A program made the translations under genes and the position numbers. The notes under the pieces are model-generated. The model was given only the letters and a program-made list of their open reading frames with translations. It did not search any database and had not been told where the DNA came from. From assembly GCF_963924675.1 (NCBI RefSeq), contig NC_089223.1, positions 13,466,881 to 13,530,880 of the forward strand: a stretch of 64,000 bases of DNA, written 5' to 3'. Origin of the DNA: Phocoena phocoena. Its lineage: Eukaryota > Chordata > Mammalia > Artiodactyla > Phocoenidae. Shown one piece after another: positions 33,564-44,345 of this stretch. Position 1 is the first letter of the stretch, and each line of letters opens with the position of its first letter.

Positions 33564-33774
33564 AGCAGTTTCTATGTTTTATAGGAGATCAGGAAAAGGA
33601 GAGATGGTAGGCAGGTTAGTGAGAGGAGGCTTGCAGGAGAAGGAGGGTTTTGAGCCTGTTTAAGTGTGGATCGGGCAGAGAGTTAGCAGATACCCAGACC
33701 TGGAACACAGAGTGATCATGGTGGTAGGAAGGAAGGGTAGGTAAGCTGATCAACCTGATTTCACCCAGGTGCCA

Positions 33775-34060
33775 TGGAACTGAAAATTGTCTGCCTTCAT
33801 ATGCCTTCCAAAGCCCTCCATAGTGTATTCCTGTAGTATTTGGGTCTCAGCTCATTCCTTTGTATATCATAGTTCTTCATGGAATGATTTTCCTCCTTTC
33901 CTTCTTCCAATCCAGTGTCGTATATCTTACGACGATCAAGTATCGTCTCCCTGCTTTGCTGCTCAGTTAAGCCTTTGCTGCTCAATTAAGCCTGCCCTCC
34001 TCTGCGTTCCTGCAGTACCTACTGGAGGGCTCCCTTACTTATGACTTAGCATTAGGTACA
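33775..34060 (+). repeat. L2 LINE fragment, sense
   Basis: TGCCTTCCAAAGCCCTCCAT and GGTCTCAGCTCATTCCTTTG resemble the sense L2 C-terminal coding region and 3' part. The 85-aa frame at 33787-34044 crosses it and is probably a repeat translation. Confidence 0.45.
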
Positions 34061-34064
34061 TAGT

Positions 34065-34255
34065 TTAAATGTATCATTTCATTTTGCCATTATAATAACT
34101 TCCTGAGTTAGGTAGTGCTATTATTGTCCTTATTTTATAAATAATAATGAAAATCCCTGAGACTGAAAGTTTAAGTAATCTGTCCAAGATCTTTTAGCTA
34201 ATAATACATACTGGGACTTGAACTAAGCCTGTGTATCTGTTCTTCTCAATGATGG
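34065..34255 (-). repeat. MIR SINE, antisense
   Basis: TATTATTGTCCTTATTTTATAA, GACTGAAAGTTTAAGTAATC, GTCCAAGATCTTTTAGCTAATA and GGGACTTGAACTAAGCCTGT follow the reverse complement of MIR. Confidence 0.75.
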
Positions 34256-34790
34256 ACCACTGAAAGATAATTTTAACTATTTGATTTTAAGAAGTTTTTG
34301 CATGTAAATATATGAGAGAAAAAAATAAAACAAAAATAGACTTTGGAAACTTTCCCCATTTTTTTTTTCTTCCTGAATTTTGCAGAGCAATAGATAAAAT
34401 GAACCTTAGGATTAAATCAATAAAGATCAATAATATGTTGAGATAATTAAGAGTTAATTACAACTGACTCAGGTTTTTAAGAATGTGGTTTTTCTTTTCA
34501 CTGTGTGAGATACTTTATATTATGTAAGTCCAAAAAATTCTTTATTTTGGTGATAGGATTCTATTATTTCATTTCATATTTTACAAATGAATTGAATATA
34601 CACCAAGGCAAATTGATTAATCTTTCAAAAGTGATTTTGTTTGTTTTTAGCTGGGAGGAACACTTTCCCTGCAGGCAAGAAATGTTTTGTATTAGGTTAT
34701 AGATGTCATGGTTGCCTCCTCTAATTGTGATGAGAGACAGATGCTGTAGACATCCCGTTTATTGGATGTTTGACTTCCTGCTTTTTCCAG

Positions 34791-34881
34791 GTCATTGGTT
34801 CTGGCTGAATCCCAAGCATTTGTGTCGACATTGGTCTGCCCTATGATTATGACAGAACTGTTCCCCTTGGCAGCAGGGCTG
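34791..34881 (+). other. Candidate exon-like segment (91 bp), unproven
   Basis: Seen: a pyrimidine-rich tract CTTCCTGCTTTTTCCAG ends at 34790 and a donor-like CTG|GTAAGA begins at 34882. One frame, after the first base, is open for all 30 codons and reads SLVLAESQAFVSTL at its start and ends TELFPLAAGL. There is no upstream ATG in the frame, and no partner exon was found. Short open, splice-flanked segments occur by chance in introns. I do not recognise the peptide. Confidence 0.2.
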
Positions 34882-34974
34882 GTAAGAGGCCTGGAGGCTC
34901 AGGAGCTAGGTACACTCTGCTACTTGGGGAAACTCCTCCGTGTTTTTTAAAGGGATCATTGTCATCTCAGGAGT

Positions 34975-35130
34975 TCAACCATCTTGCCTAAAATTATCTT
35001 TGTCCAAGGAGGTCAGTGAGAAGAGAGATGAGTGAGGTAAAAGTAGAAGACTTTGTGATAAATGTGGGATTTGAGCTGAACTTTGAGGGATGGTAGGATT
35101 TACTTAGATGTGCTATACAGAAGACAATAG
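34975..35130 (-). repeat. L2 LINE fragment, antisense
   Basis: GATTTGAGCTGAACTTTGAGGG and the neighbouring GGAGGTCAGTGAGAAGAGAG match the antisense L2 coding region pattern. Confidence 0.45.
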
Positions 35131-37255
35131 CTTAGACCTAGAACTGATGCCGTATTGAGGTTTGTAGTGGAAGTTCTGATAGGATTAGAGGAAAATTTTT
35201 CCTGGGGGAATAAAATCCACCCGTTATAACTCAGATATGCAGAGAAATGTATACTTTATTTTATATATAATTGATATGGTCTTTCTAGTAAGGCTCATTT
35301 ACTCGTTGCTTAGAAGGCAAAACAACCATTAAAGCCAGTCTAGATTAAAAGTAGTTTGAGTTTATAATATAAACAATATCCTTGGGTAATAATACTTCTC
35401 TCTAGGAAACATCGCTTATCTCTCAGGTATGTCACCCTTCTTCCTAGCACTTCTCCAAGGTGGCGAGGTGTACAGGATAGTGGGTGGGGCAGAGGTACTT
35501 GCCTCGTGCCCATCGACCATTGCCCTTATCTGTGGGGCAGCGTTTCTTGATTCCCTGGTTGCTGAATGCCTCATTGACCTACAGTGCTCATGCTTGTGAC
35601 TGATGAACTCAAGGTCCATTTAAAACAATTTCTCTCAGGGGGTACACACTGGGTGACTCCAGTCTTCTCCTTGGCTTTTGCTGGACCATGGAACCCTGGC
35701 TGTGATACCCACTTGGTCATGTCCTGAGAAGTCCACCCTGCAGACCTAGTTCCAGAGCTACCTCAATTTATGGCAGTGATCTCCCTCTGAGAAGCTTCTT
35801 GGTCAGATTCATAACTACATCTGCATCTGGTCTACCCCTCACAGTTCAGGAAAGCTAAACCTCAGTGATCCCCTGCCTGCCAGTGGTTTACTTTGATACG
35901 GCTCCACCCAGGTCCTTATGGAGAAAGAAGCTTGTGAGCAGAGTGGGACCATGAGAAGTAAAAAGGAATTGACATGTCTACTCATCTCAGTTTTCCTACA
36001 ATTCTTTCAGTGTCAAAAACAGGCAGGATTCTTCATTTTCCTCTCAGGTCTTCCTTAGGTAGGAGTCTATAGTTCAGCTGAGCAAAGATGACAAAGGAAG
36101 GATAATCTTCCGTCAAGATAACAACTTGATTTACAAGGCTCTTGTTTTACTGCAAAATCTTATTTTCTGAATGTTAGAAGTTGAAAATTTCTTCTCTCTT
36201 GGTCTTTGCATTTGCAGTTATTCTATGATAAATCTTTTTTTTTTATGATAAATCTTAATCACCCCAAGCTGTAAGCATGGGGCAGATTTGGGAAAAGGTC
36301 ATGTGCTCAAAAAGTCCAAAGGTTAAAAAAAAAAAAACACATTAACATTTCAGAGTGTGTGTCACAAGTGGTAAAAAAGTGACTCAGAACACTGACCCAG
36401 GTTCTTTGAACCAGATTTTCCAAGCTCTATCCTGTGATTAGTTAATAGCATGTGTAAAATGATTCCTTCCAAAAGGAATGTATGGCCAAAGAGGATATCT
36501 GCCTCTTAAGAGAGTCACAACAAATATTAGCTTATTAAAGGTTCTGAAAAGTCCTGCATATAAAAAGTACGTTAAGTTTTAACCATGAAGCTTAAAAAAA
36601 TCTTTAAATACCTACTGATTCTTAGTGGAAAACAGCTTTTAGCCATGGTTGACCTAAATTCAGGGCATGGTCATGGCCATGCCAGTTCGAGCCTAAAACC
36701 AAAGAGAAACCAGAGATTTGAACGGCTGTTCATACAACTTGCTTTGTAATGCTTTTTTGCCAAGGACCATTACTGATGAAGGTATTTTTCAAAGTAAATC
36801 TGTATTTTAAACCTGTTCACCTAATATTCGCTTTGAACTGAACTCCAGGTAGAAATCATTTTCTTTGGGAAGTACTTTTTTGTGAAGTATTTTTTTGTAA
36901 AGTAGTTTACGTGATGTGGAAACTGCTTTATAATACGGATGCCTAAGCAGTGAGCCTTTTGTTAGAGCCAGTTAGTTTTCTCTCCCAATTGTGAGACTCT
37001 GAAATTTTGTTTCATTTGGCTACAGGCAAACATTCATTTGGGACCACTTCTGCATCAGCTTTCTGTAGATGAGGAGTATAATTTATGTAATATTTATGTT
37101 TATATAATTCTAGAATTCATTATAGACAGAAATAGCCAGGATATACACTTGTCTGAAGTAATATACCAACTAATATGCTTATTTTAGAGTTCTTCTGTGA
37201 TCTACAAAATGAAGAAAAAAGATGCTGTGCCTGATAAAAAGATAGATTAAGACTT
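35131..37255. other. Unassigned sequence
   Basis: About 2.1 kb. The section 35430-35950 is less AT-rich than its surroundings but shows no open frame or family likeness. A T-run between two copies of a 13-base sequence lies at 36224-36256. Nothing else is recognised. Confidence 0.4.
36224..36256. repeat. Perfect 13-base repeat flanking a T-run
   Basis: TATGATAAATCTT occurs at 36224-36236 and 36244-36256, with only T between. It has the same architecture as 14012-14055. Confidence 0.75.
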
Positions 37256-37259
37256 TACA

Positions 37260-37395
37260 GAATTACAGACACAAAAAATTTTGGAGCTGGAAGAGACTAA
37301 GCCAGCACCTCTGTATACCATATATCACACCGGAGAAATGAGGCTCAGAGAAGTTAAATAACAATTTTAAGATTCTGTAGTGAGCAGTAAAATAT
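37260..37395. repeat. Ancient interspersed repeat, family uncertain
   Basis: AATTTTGGAGCTGGAAGAGACT, CACCGGAGAAATGAGGCTCAG and GAAGTTAAATAACAATTTTAAG follow a very common mammalian relic pattern (TTAGAGCTGGAAGGGACC... GAGGAAACTGAGG). I cannot name the family with confidence. The region 37396-38480 is unassigned. Confidence 0.55.
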
Positions 37396-38479
37396 AATTT
37401 TACTTTTGGTAAGCTGAATGACAATTTAACATTTTAGGTAACTTTGTTTTTGTTTGAAACATTACACTGTAACTCAAGGAATCTGACTCCTTTTAAGATC
37501 TTAAACCAGATGCACATTGTGGATGTTAAATTCCCCATTGTCTGTATATATTTTATTCACTGAAAGGAAGTATGTTTACAAAACTTATAAATATGTGGAG
37601 GAACAGCCTCAACTTTTAATTTATTTTGAAAATAGGAGTATTTTGTGACTGACGATAAATGAAAGCTACAACTTTACTACAACTTTATTGCAGAAGGCTT
37701 TTGTCCCCCAATTGGAGTAATTTGTATTTACGAGCCAAAATGGAATGAATTTATAATGCAGTTATAAATCATACTTACATTATTGTTCCCAGAAATTAAA
37801 AAAGGTTTTAAATAGAAAAGTCACAGAATAATTATATTGCTTTGATGGGGGTAGGAAAATTACTATGGGGAGTAGTGTGGAAACTGGGAAAGGAATGTGG
37901 ATGTAGATGGAGATTGTGGCAAAACCTTGGCTTTTAACCTAAAATGCCCTGGGAATAAATACATCTGTTAAATTTTGTCCTTAATTTTTTATTCTTTATG
38001 TTGAAATCTCCAGATTTTAACACATAGTAGCAGCTGAAAAGTTATGTAGAAAATAAATGAATGAATAAATATAGATCTGGAGAATTGTTGCCAGTAATAG
38101 TATAAGGGAGGAAGTTTTTCCATATAATTAAGACACTCTCAATTCTTTTACAGTACATTCATCTGATACTTTCACTGCCTGGATATAGCAATAACTGTAC
38201 ATATTAGAATCCAGTGCAAGTCAACATATTTTCCAAGCAATACATTTTCTGAGGTGACTTCTAAGTGTAGTCCACTTTAGCTTTATTTGAGAAAACCAAC
38301 CTCTTATTATCTAAATGAGATAGTCTCCTTACTGTGTCAAGCTGATCTCAAGGGAGTGTACGTGTAATACAACTTAAATTCAGGCTGAGTTAAGGCACTT
38401 TTAACAATATTCAGTGAATTCAGTCAGTGTTGATAGAGAGTTTCTGTATGTCAGGTCTAGAGTTAACATTCTTCTGCAT

Positions 38480-38720
38480 CGTAGCTGGGAGTTGGAACAG
38501 AATTCATTAGTTGGCTCAGTCATTCACTTTGACTGTATACCCCATTGTTTGTAGTAGACTATTAGCTGCTGGACTTTAAACTAGTTACTTAAGCTCACAG
38601 AGGCTCTGTTTCCTCAATTGTACAGTAAGGGTAATACCTATCTTACAGGGTTTGGGTGAGAATGCAATGGATCATTTGACATGCCAGCTGCCCAGTACAG
38701 TTCATGTGGAGGTTACTGCA
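38480..38720 (+). repeat. MIR SINE
   Basis: ACTAGTTACTTAAGCTCACAGAGG, TTTCCTCAATTGTACAGTAAGG, TACCTATCTTACAGGGTTTGG and GTGAGAATGCAATGGATC follow MIR. Confidence 0.7.
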
Positions 38721-39003
38721 CCAGTAACTGGTAATTCCTTCTACACATTTCCCTCCTTTATATTCTTTTACTGTATTGCAGGTCAAAATGTAAATAACTG
38801 AGTTAATTTTGCTTCCAACGCTTTAATGATCTCTTCATTACTTCTAGGGCTGCCAGGTAAAATACAGGATACCTAGTTAAACTTGAATCTCAGATCAACA
38901 ACGAATAAATTTTTACTATGAATTTGTCTCAGATATTGCATGGGACATACTTATACTAAATCAGTCATGTTTACCTGAAATTCTAATTTAACTAAGTATC
39001 TTT

Positions 39004-39212
39004 TTTTTTTGTTTTTTTTTGCGGTACGCGGGCCTCTCACTGTTGTGGCCTCTCCCATTGCGGAGCACAGGCTCCGGACGCGCAGGCTTAGCAGCCGTGG
39101 CTCATGGGCCCAGCCGCTCCATGGCATGTGGGATCTTCCCGGACCGGGGCACGAACCCGCGTCCCCTGCATCGGCAGGCGGACTCTCAATGACTGCGCCA
39201 CCAGGGAAGCCC
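39004..39212 (-). mobile_element. CHR-type SINE, short form, antisense
   Basis: Two T-runs separated by G, then GCGGTACGCGGGCCTCTCAC and the standard body, ending CCAGGGAAGCCC. Flanking repeats are weak (AGTATCTT on the left, CATATCTTATA on the right), so the exact target site is unclear. The frames on both strands here are SINE translations. Confidence 0.9.
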
Positions 39213-40046
39213 ATATCTTATATTTTTATTGGCTAAATCTGACAACTTTATTACTACATGCGGAATTTTACATTATTAGCGATTGATGTTCCTTATTAAA
39301 GACATTATTAAGTCATAAGGAATAGTAATAAATACTAGATGCTAGTTATTTGTGTATTACAATATTATATATTATAATGAAAGTCATATATATTAAAAGA
39401 ATCAGACTTGATATAAAAATTTTAGTATGATTCTTTATTATAATTGCCTGTGTTTTATTTCGTAAGCCGCCAGAGAGGGGGAGGGGGAAGGGAGGTAGGT
39501 AGGTGAGAATCTAGAAGAGAGAGGTTGTGAATGTACTTTTGATTGTAAATCAATTAACTTAGGAAATGGATCACACTTAGGTAGTTAAGAATGATTTAAC
39601 TTCAGAGAGTGAGATCTGGTAACAGTAAATCCCATGAATGTGTCAGCCATACCTGGGATATTGTAGCTAGAGACAATAACATGATGTTTTGTAATCTGTG
39701 GAGAATAGGAAGTAAATTCAGTATGGATCCAGCATTATATTTAATGGAACTTTGTTTTACACTGCTTCAGCATTTGAAATAATAAAGGTAACAAATATTT
39801 TCATTGCAACATTGTATTACTACTTATAATGTTTTGTAGTTATTTGTGATTGTTACTTTGTAGCATTTCTAAAATTGAATGAACATATTTGTTGTTAATG
39901 CTATTATAAAGGTTTGGCATTTTCTTTGTTATACAGGCATTGTATACCCAATATAAAAATTTGGAATTTACAGAAAATTACAAAAATTACTCACGGCCTA
40001 TTACACAAAGAAAACAACTAGTATTTTATAGATATATTATTTTAAA
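39213..40046. other. Unassigned AT-rich sequence
   Basis: No gene-like frame is seen. The end (about 39925-40030, ACCCAATATAAAAATTTGGAA and similar) may be an old L1 3' UTR remnant. Confidence 0.35.
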
Positions 40047-40534
40047 AAAATTTTATTGAAGTATACTTGATTTACAACATATTATTAATTTCTGTTGTAA
40101 TTCAGTATTTCATATATTATACTCCATTAACTTATTACAGAATAACAGCTATAATTCCTTATGCTGTACAGTATATCACTGTTGTGCATCTATTTTATAC
40201 ATAGTAGTCTTTATCTCTTTGTCCCATACCCCTGTTTTGCCCCTCACTCCATCCGTCTCCCCACTGGTAACAGCTAGTTTGTTTCCTGTATCTGTGAGTC
40301 TGTCTCTGTTTTTTATATACATTCATCTGTTTTATTTTTTAGATTCCACATATCAGTGATATCAAACATTTGGCTTTCTCTGACTTATTTCACTAAGCAT
40401 AATATTCTCTAGGTCCATTCACATTGCTGCAAATGGCAGAATTTCATTCTCTTCTATGGCTGAGTAATATTCCATTGTGTATACATGTATCACATCTTTA
40501 TCCATTCGTTTGTTGGTGGACACTAGGGTTCCTT

Positions 40535-43500
40535 TCAGATCTTAGCTATTATAAATAGTGCTGCTATGAACATTGGGGTGCATGTATCTTTTTGAATTAG
40601 CGTTTTAATTTTTTTCTGGATATATATACCCCAGAGTGCAATTGCTGGGTCATATGGTAGTCCTATTTTTGGTTTTTTAAGGAACCTCCATACTGTTCTC
40701 CATAGTGGCTGTATCAATTTACATTCCCACCAACAGTGTAATTGGAAAAATTATACTGTGGTTGGAAAAACTTCCTTTGCTTCACACTTTCTCCAACATC
40801 TGTTATTTGTAGACTTTTTGATGATAGCCATTCTGACAATTGTGAGGTGATATCTCATTATGGTTTTGATTTGCATTTCTCTGCTAGCCATGTTGAACAT
40901 CTTTACATGTGATTGTTAGCCATCTGTATGTCTTTTTATGAAAAATGTCCATTCAGGTCTTCTGCCCATTTTTTGATTGCGTTGTTTTTTGATTTGAGTT
41001 GTATGAATTGTTTGTATATTTTGGATATTCACCCTTTGTTGGTCATATCATTTGCAAATATTTTTTCCTATTCAGTTGGTTGTCTTTTCGTTTTGTTGGT
41101 GATTTCTTCTGCTGTGCAAAAGCTTTTAAGTTTGATTAGGTCCCATTTGTTTATTTTTGCTTTTATTTACTTTACTTCAGGAGATGGATCAAAAAAAAAA
41201 AATTGCTGTGATTTATGTTAGTGTTCTTCCTATGTTCCCTTCTAGGAGTTTCATGGCTTCAGATCTTACATTTAGGTCTTTATTCCATTTTGAGTTTATT
41301 TTTGTATATGGTATTAGGGAATGTTCGAATTTCATTCTTTTACATGTAGCTGTCCAGTTTTCCCAGCACCATTTATTGAAGAGGCTGTCTTTTCTCCATT
41401 GTATATTCTTGCCTCCTTTGTCATTGATTGACCATAGGTGCATGGGTTTATTTCTGGGCTTTCTATCCTGTTCCATTGATCTGTGTGTCTGTTTTTGTGC
41501 AGGACCATACTGTTTTGATTACTGTAGCTTTATAGTATAGTCTGAAGTCAGTGGATGTGACCCTTCTAGCTCTTTCTCAGGATTGTTTTGGGAATTGGGG
41601 GGTCTTTTGTGTTTCCATATAAATTTTAAAACTCTTTGTTCTAGTTTTGTAAAAAGTGAGATTGGTATTTTGATAGGGATATATTGAATCTGTAGATTGC
41701 TGTAGGTAGTATGGTCATTTTAACAATACTGAGTCTTCCAATTCAAGAACACAGTATATCTTTCCATCTGTTTGTGTCTTCAATTTCTTTCATCAGCGTC
41801 TTATAGTTTTCGGAGTTGAGGTCTTTTGCCTCCTTAAGTAGGTTTATTCCTAGGTATTTTATTCTTTTTGTTGTATTTTTTTCTTTTGGTAAATAGGATT
41901 GTTTCCTTAATTTCTTTTTCTGATAGTTCAGGTTAGTGTATAGAAATGCAAAAGATTTCTGTATATTAACTTGTAGCCTGCGACTTTACCAAATTCATTG
42001 ATTAGCTCTAGTAGTTTTGTGGTAGCATCTTTAGGATTTTCTATGTATAGTATAGGACTTTTAATACTATGTTAAATAGAAGTGGTGAGCGTGGGCATCC
42101 TTGTCTTATTCCTGAATTTACAGGAAAGGCTTTCAGTTTTTCACTATTGAGTATGATGTGAGCTATGGGTTTGTCATAAATGGTCTTTATTATGTTGAGA
42201 TATGTTCCCTCTGCACCAGCTTTGATATATATTTTAATCATAAATGGATGTTGCATATTGTCAACTGCTTTCTCTGCATCTGTTGGGATGATCATGTGAT
42301 TTTTACCCTTTTGTTAATGTGGTGTATCACATGGATTGCTTTATGTCCATCCTTTATGTCCATCCTTGTGTCCCTGGAATAAATCCCACTTGATCATGGT
42401 ATATCATCCTGTTTATATATTGCTGGATTAGGTTTGCTAATATTGTTTTGAGGGTTTTTGCATCGATATTCATCAAAGATATTGGCCTATAATTTTGTTT
42501 TCATAGTGTCTTTGTCTCTTTTTGATATCAAGGTAATGGGGACCTCATAAAATGATTTTGGGAGTGTTCCTTCCTCTTTAATTTTTTTGGAATAGTTTGA
42601 GAAAGATAAGTGTAAGTTCTTTATATGTTTGATAGAATTCCTCAGTGAGGCTATCAGGTCCTGGACTTCCGTGATTTTTTAAATTACAAATTCAGTTTCA
42701 CTGTTAGTGGTCAGTCTGTTCAAATTTTTTCTTCTTGATTCAGTCTTGACAGATTGTATGTTTCTAGAAATTTGTCCATTTCTTCTAGATTGTCCAATTT
42801 ATTGGCACATAACTGTTCATAGTATTCTCTTATGATTTTCTGTATCTCTGTGGTATTGGTTGTTGTTTCTCCTCTTTCATTTATTATTATTTTGTGTTTG
42901 TTTATTTGGTCCTTTCTGTTTTCTTCTGGTGATCCTGGCTAAAGGTTTATCAATTTTGTTTGTCTTTTCAAAAAACCGGCTCTTAGTTTCATTGATGTTT
43001 TCTAGTGTTTATTGTCTTTATTTCCTCCCTGACTTTTATTATTTCCTTTCTTCTAGGGCTTTGTTTGTTCTTCTTTTTCTAATTCCTTTAGGTGGTAGGT
43101 TAGGTTGTTTGTGATGTTTCTTGTTTCTTGAGGAAGGCTTGTATCTCTATAAACATCCCTCTTAAAGCTACTCTTGCTGCATCCCATAGATTTTGGTGTG
43201 GTGTGTTTCAATTTTCATTGGTCTTGAGCTATTTCCTTGTTTCCTCTTTGATTTCTTCATTCACGCGTTGGTTTTTAAATAGCATATTGTTTAGTGTCCA
43301 CATGTTTCTTCTTTTCCCATTTTTCTTCTGTAATTGATTTTTAGTTTCATGCCATTGTGATAGGAAAAAATGCTTGATGTAATTTTTATCCTCCTAAATT
43401 TGTTGAGACTTGTGGCCTAGCATGTGATCTGTCCTGTAGAATGTTCTATGTGCACTTGAAAAGAATGTATATTCTGCCATTTTGGGATGTAATGTTCTTT

Positions 43501-43973
43501 AGATATCTATTAAGTCCAACTGGTCTGTTGTGTCATTTAAGACCACTGTTGCCTTAATGATTTTCTCTCTGGATGACCTGTCCATTGATGTAAGAGAGGT
43601 GTTAAAGTCCTCTACTATTATTGTATTGTTGTCAATTCCTCCCATTTTGCCTGTTAGTATTTGCTTTATAAATTTAGGTGTTGCTGTATGGGGTGAATAT
43701 GTGTTAATGAGTAGAATATCTTCTTTTTGTATGGATCCTTTCTCTATAGTCCCCTTCTTTGTCTTTTGTTATAGCCTTTGTTTTACAGTCTATTTTGTCT
43801 AATGTGAGTATTTCTACTCCCACTTTCTTATCGTTTCTGTTTACATGAAATATCTTTTTTCATCTCCTCACTTTAAGTCTGTGAACGTCTTTAGCTCTGA
43901 ACTGGGTCTCATGTAGGCAGTGTATATATGGGTCTTGCTTTTTTTTACTCAATTAGCCACCCTATGTCCTTTT
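40535..43973 (-). pseudogene. L1 ORF2 pseudogene of the outer element
   Basis: L1 ORF2 encodes an endonuclease and reverse transcriptase that copies element RNA into the genome. Here only pieces are legible: C-terminus at 40535-40717, another piece at 41213-41476 ([20 protein letters not shown]), and RT core at 42041-42295. Compared with the inner L1, roughly 90 bases are missing at about 42053-42062, exactly where the FADD catalytic motif should be. The N-terminal codons lie beyond the inner L1, at about 49.81 kb. It cannot encode a working enzyme. Confidence 0.8.
43957..43973. repeat. Left target-site duplication of the inner L1
   Basis: CCACCCTATGTCCTTTT here matches CCACCCAATGTGTTTT at 49811-49826 with small differences. 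Both sit in the outer L1's ORF2. Confidence 0.7.
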
Positions 43974-44345
43974 TATTTTTTCATTTTTTTAATTAAAAAA
44001 ATTTTTTTAACATCTTTATTGGAGTATAATTTCTTTTTCAATGGTGTGTTAGTTTCCGCTTTATAACAAAGTGAATCAGCTCTGCATACATATATCCCCA
44101 TATCTCCTCCCTCTTGCGTCTCCCTCCCACCCTCCCTGTCCCACCCCTCTAGGTGGTCACAAAGCACCGAGCTGATCTCCCTGTGTTATGTGGCTGCTTC
44201 CCACTAGCTGTCTGTTTTACATTCGGTAGTGTATATATGCCCATGCCACTCTCTCACTTCATCCCAGCTTACACTTCCCCCTCCCCGTGTCCTCAAGTCC
44301 ATTCTCTACGTCTGCATCTTTATTCCTGTCCTGCCCCTAGGTTCT

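Larger units (their letters stand above)
40047..43973 (-). mobile_element. Outer L1 LINE, 3' part (3' UTR and ORF2)
   Basis: The left end is the antisense tail and 3' UTR (AATTTTATTGAAGTATACTT). ORF2 then follows on the minus strand in broken pieces: the C-terminal [20 protein letters not shown] piece lies at 40535-40717 and the reverse transcriptase core with [14 protein letters not shown] at 42041-42295. The endonuclease half runs from about 42.9 kb to 43973, where the inner L1 interrupts it near its start. It continues at 49811. Many stops and frameshifts show that it is long dead. Confidence 0.9.
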
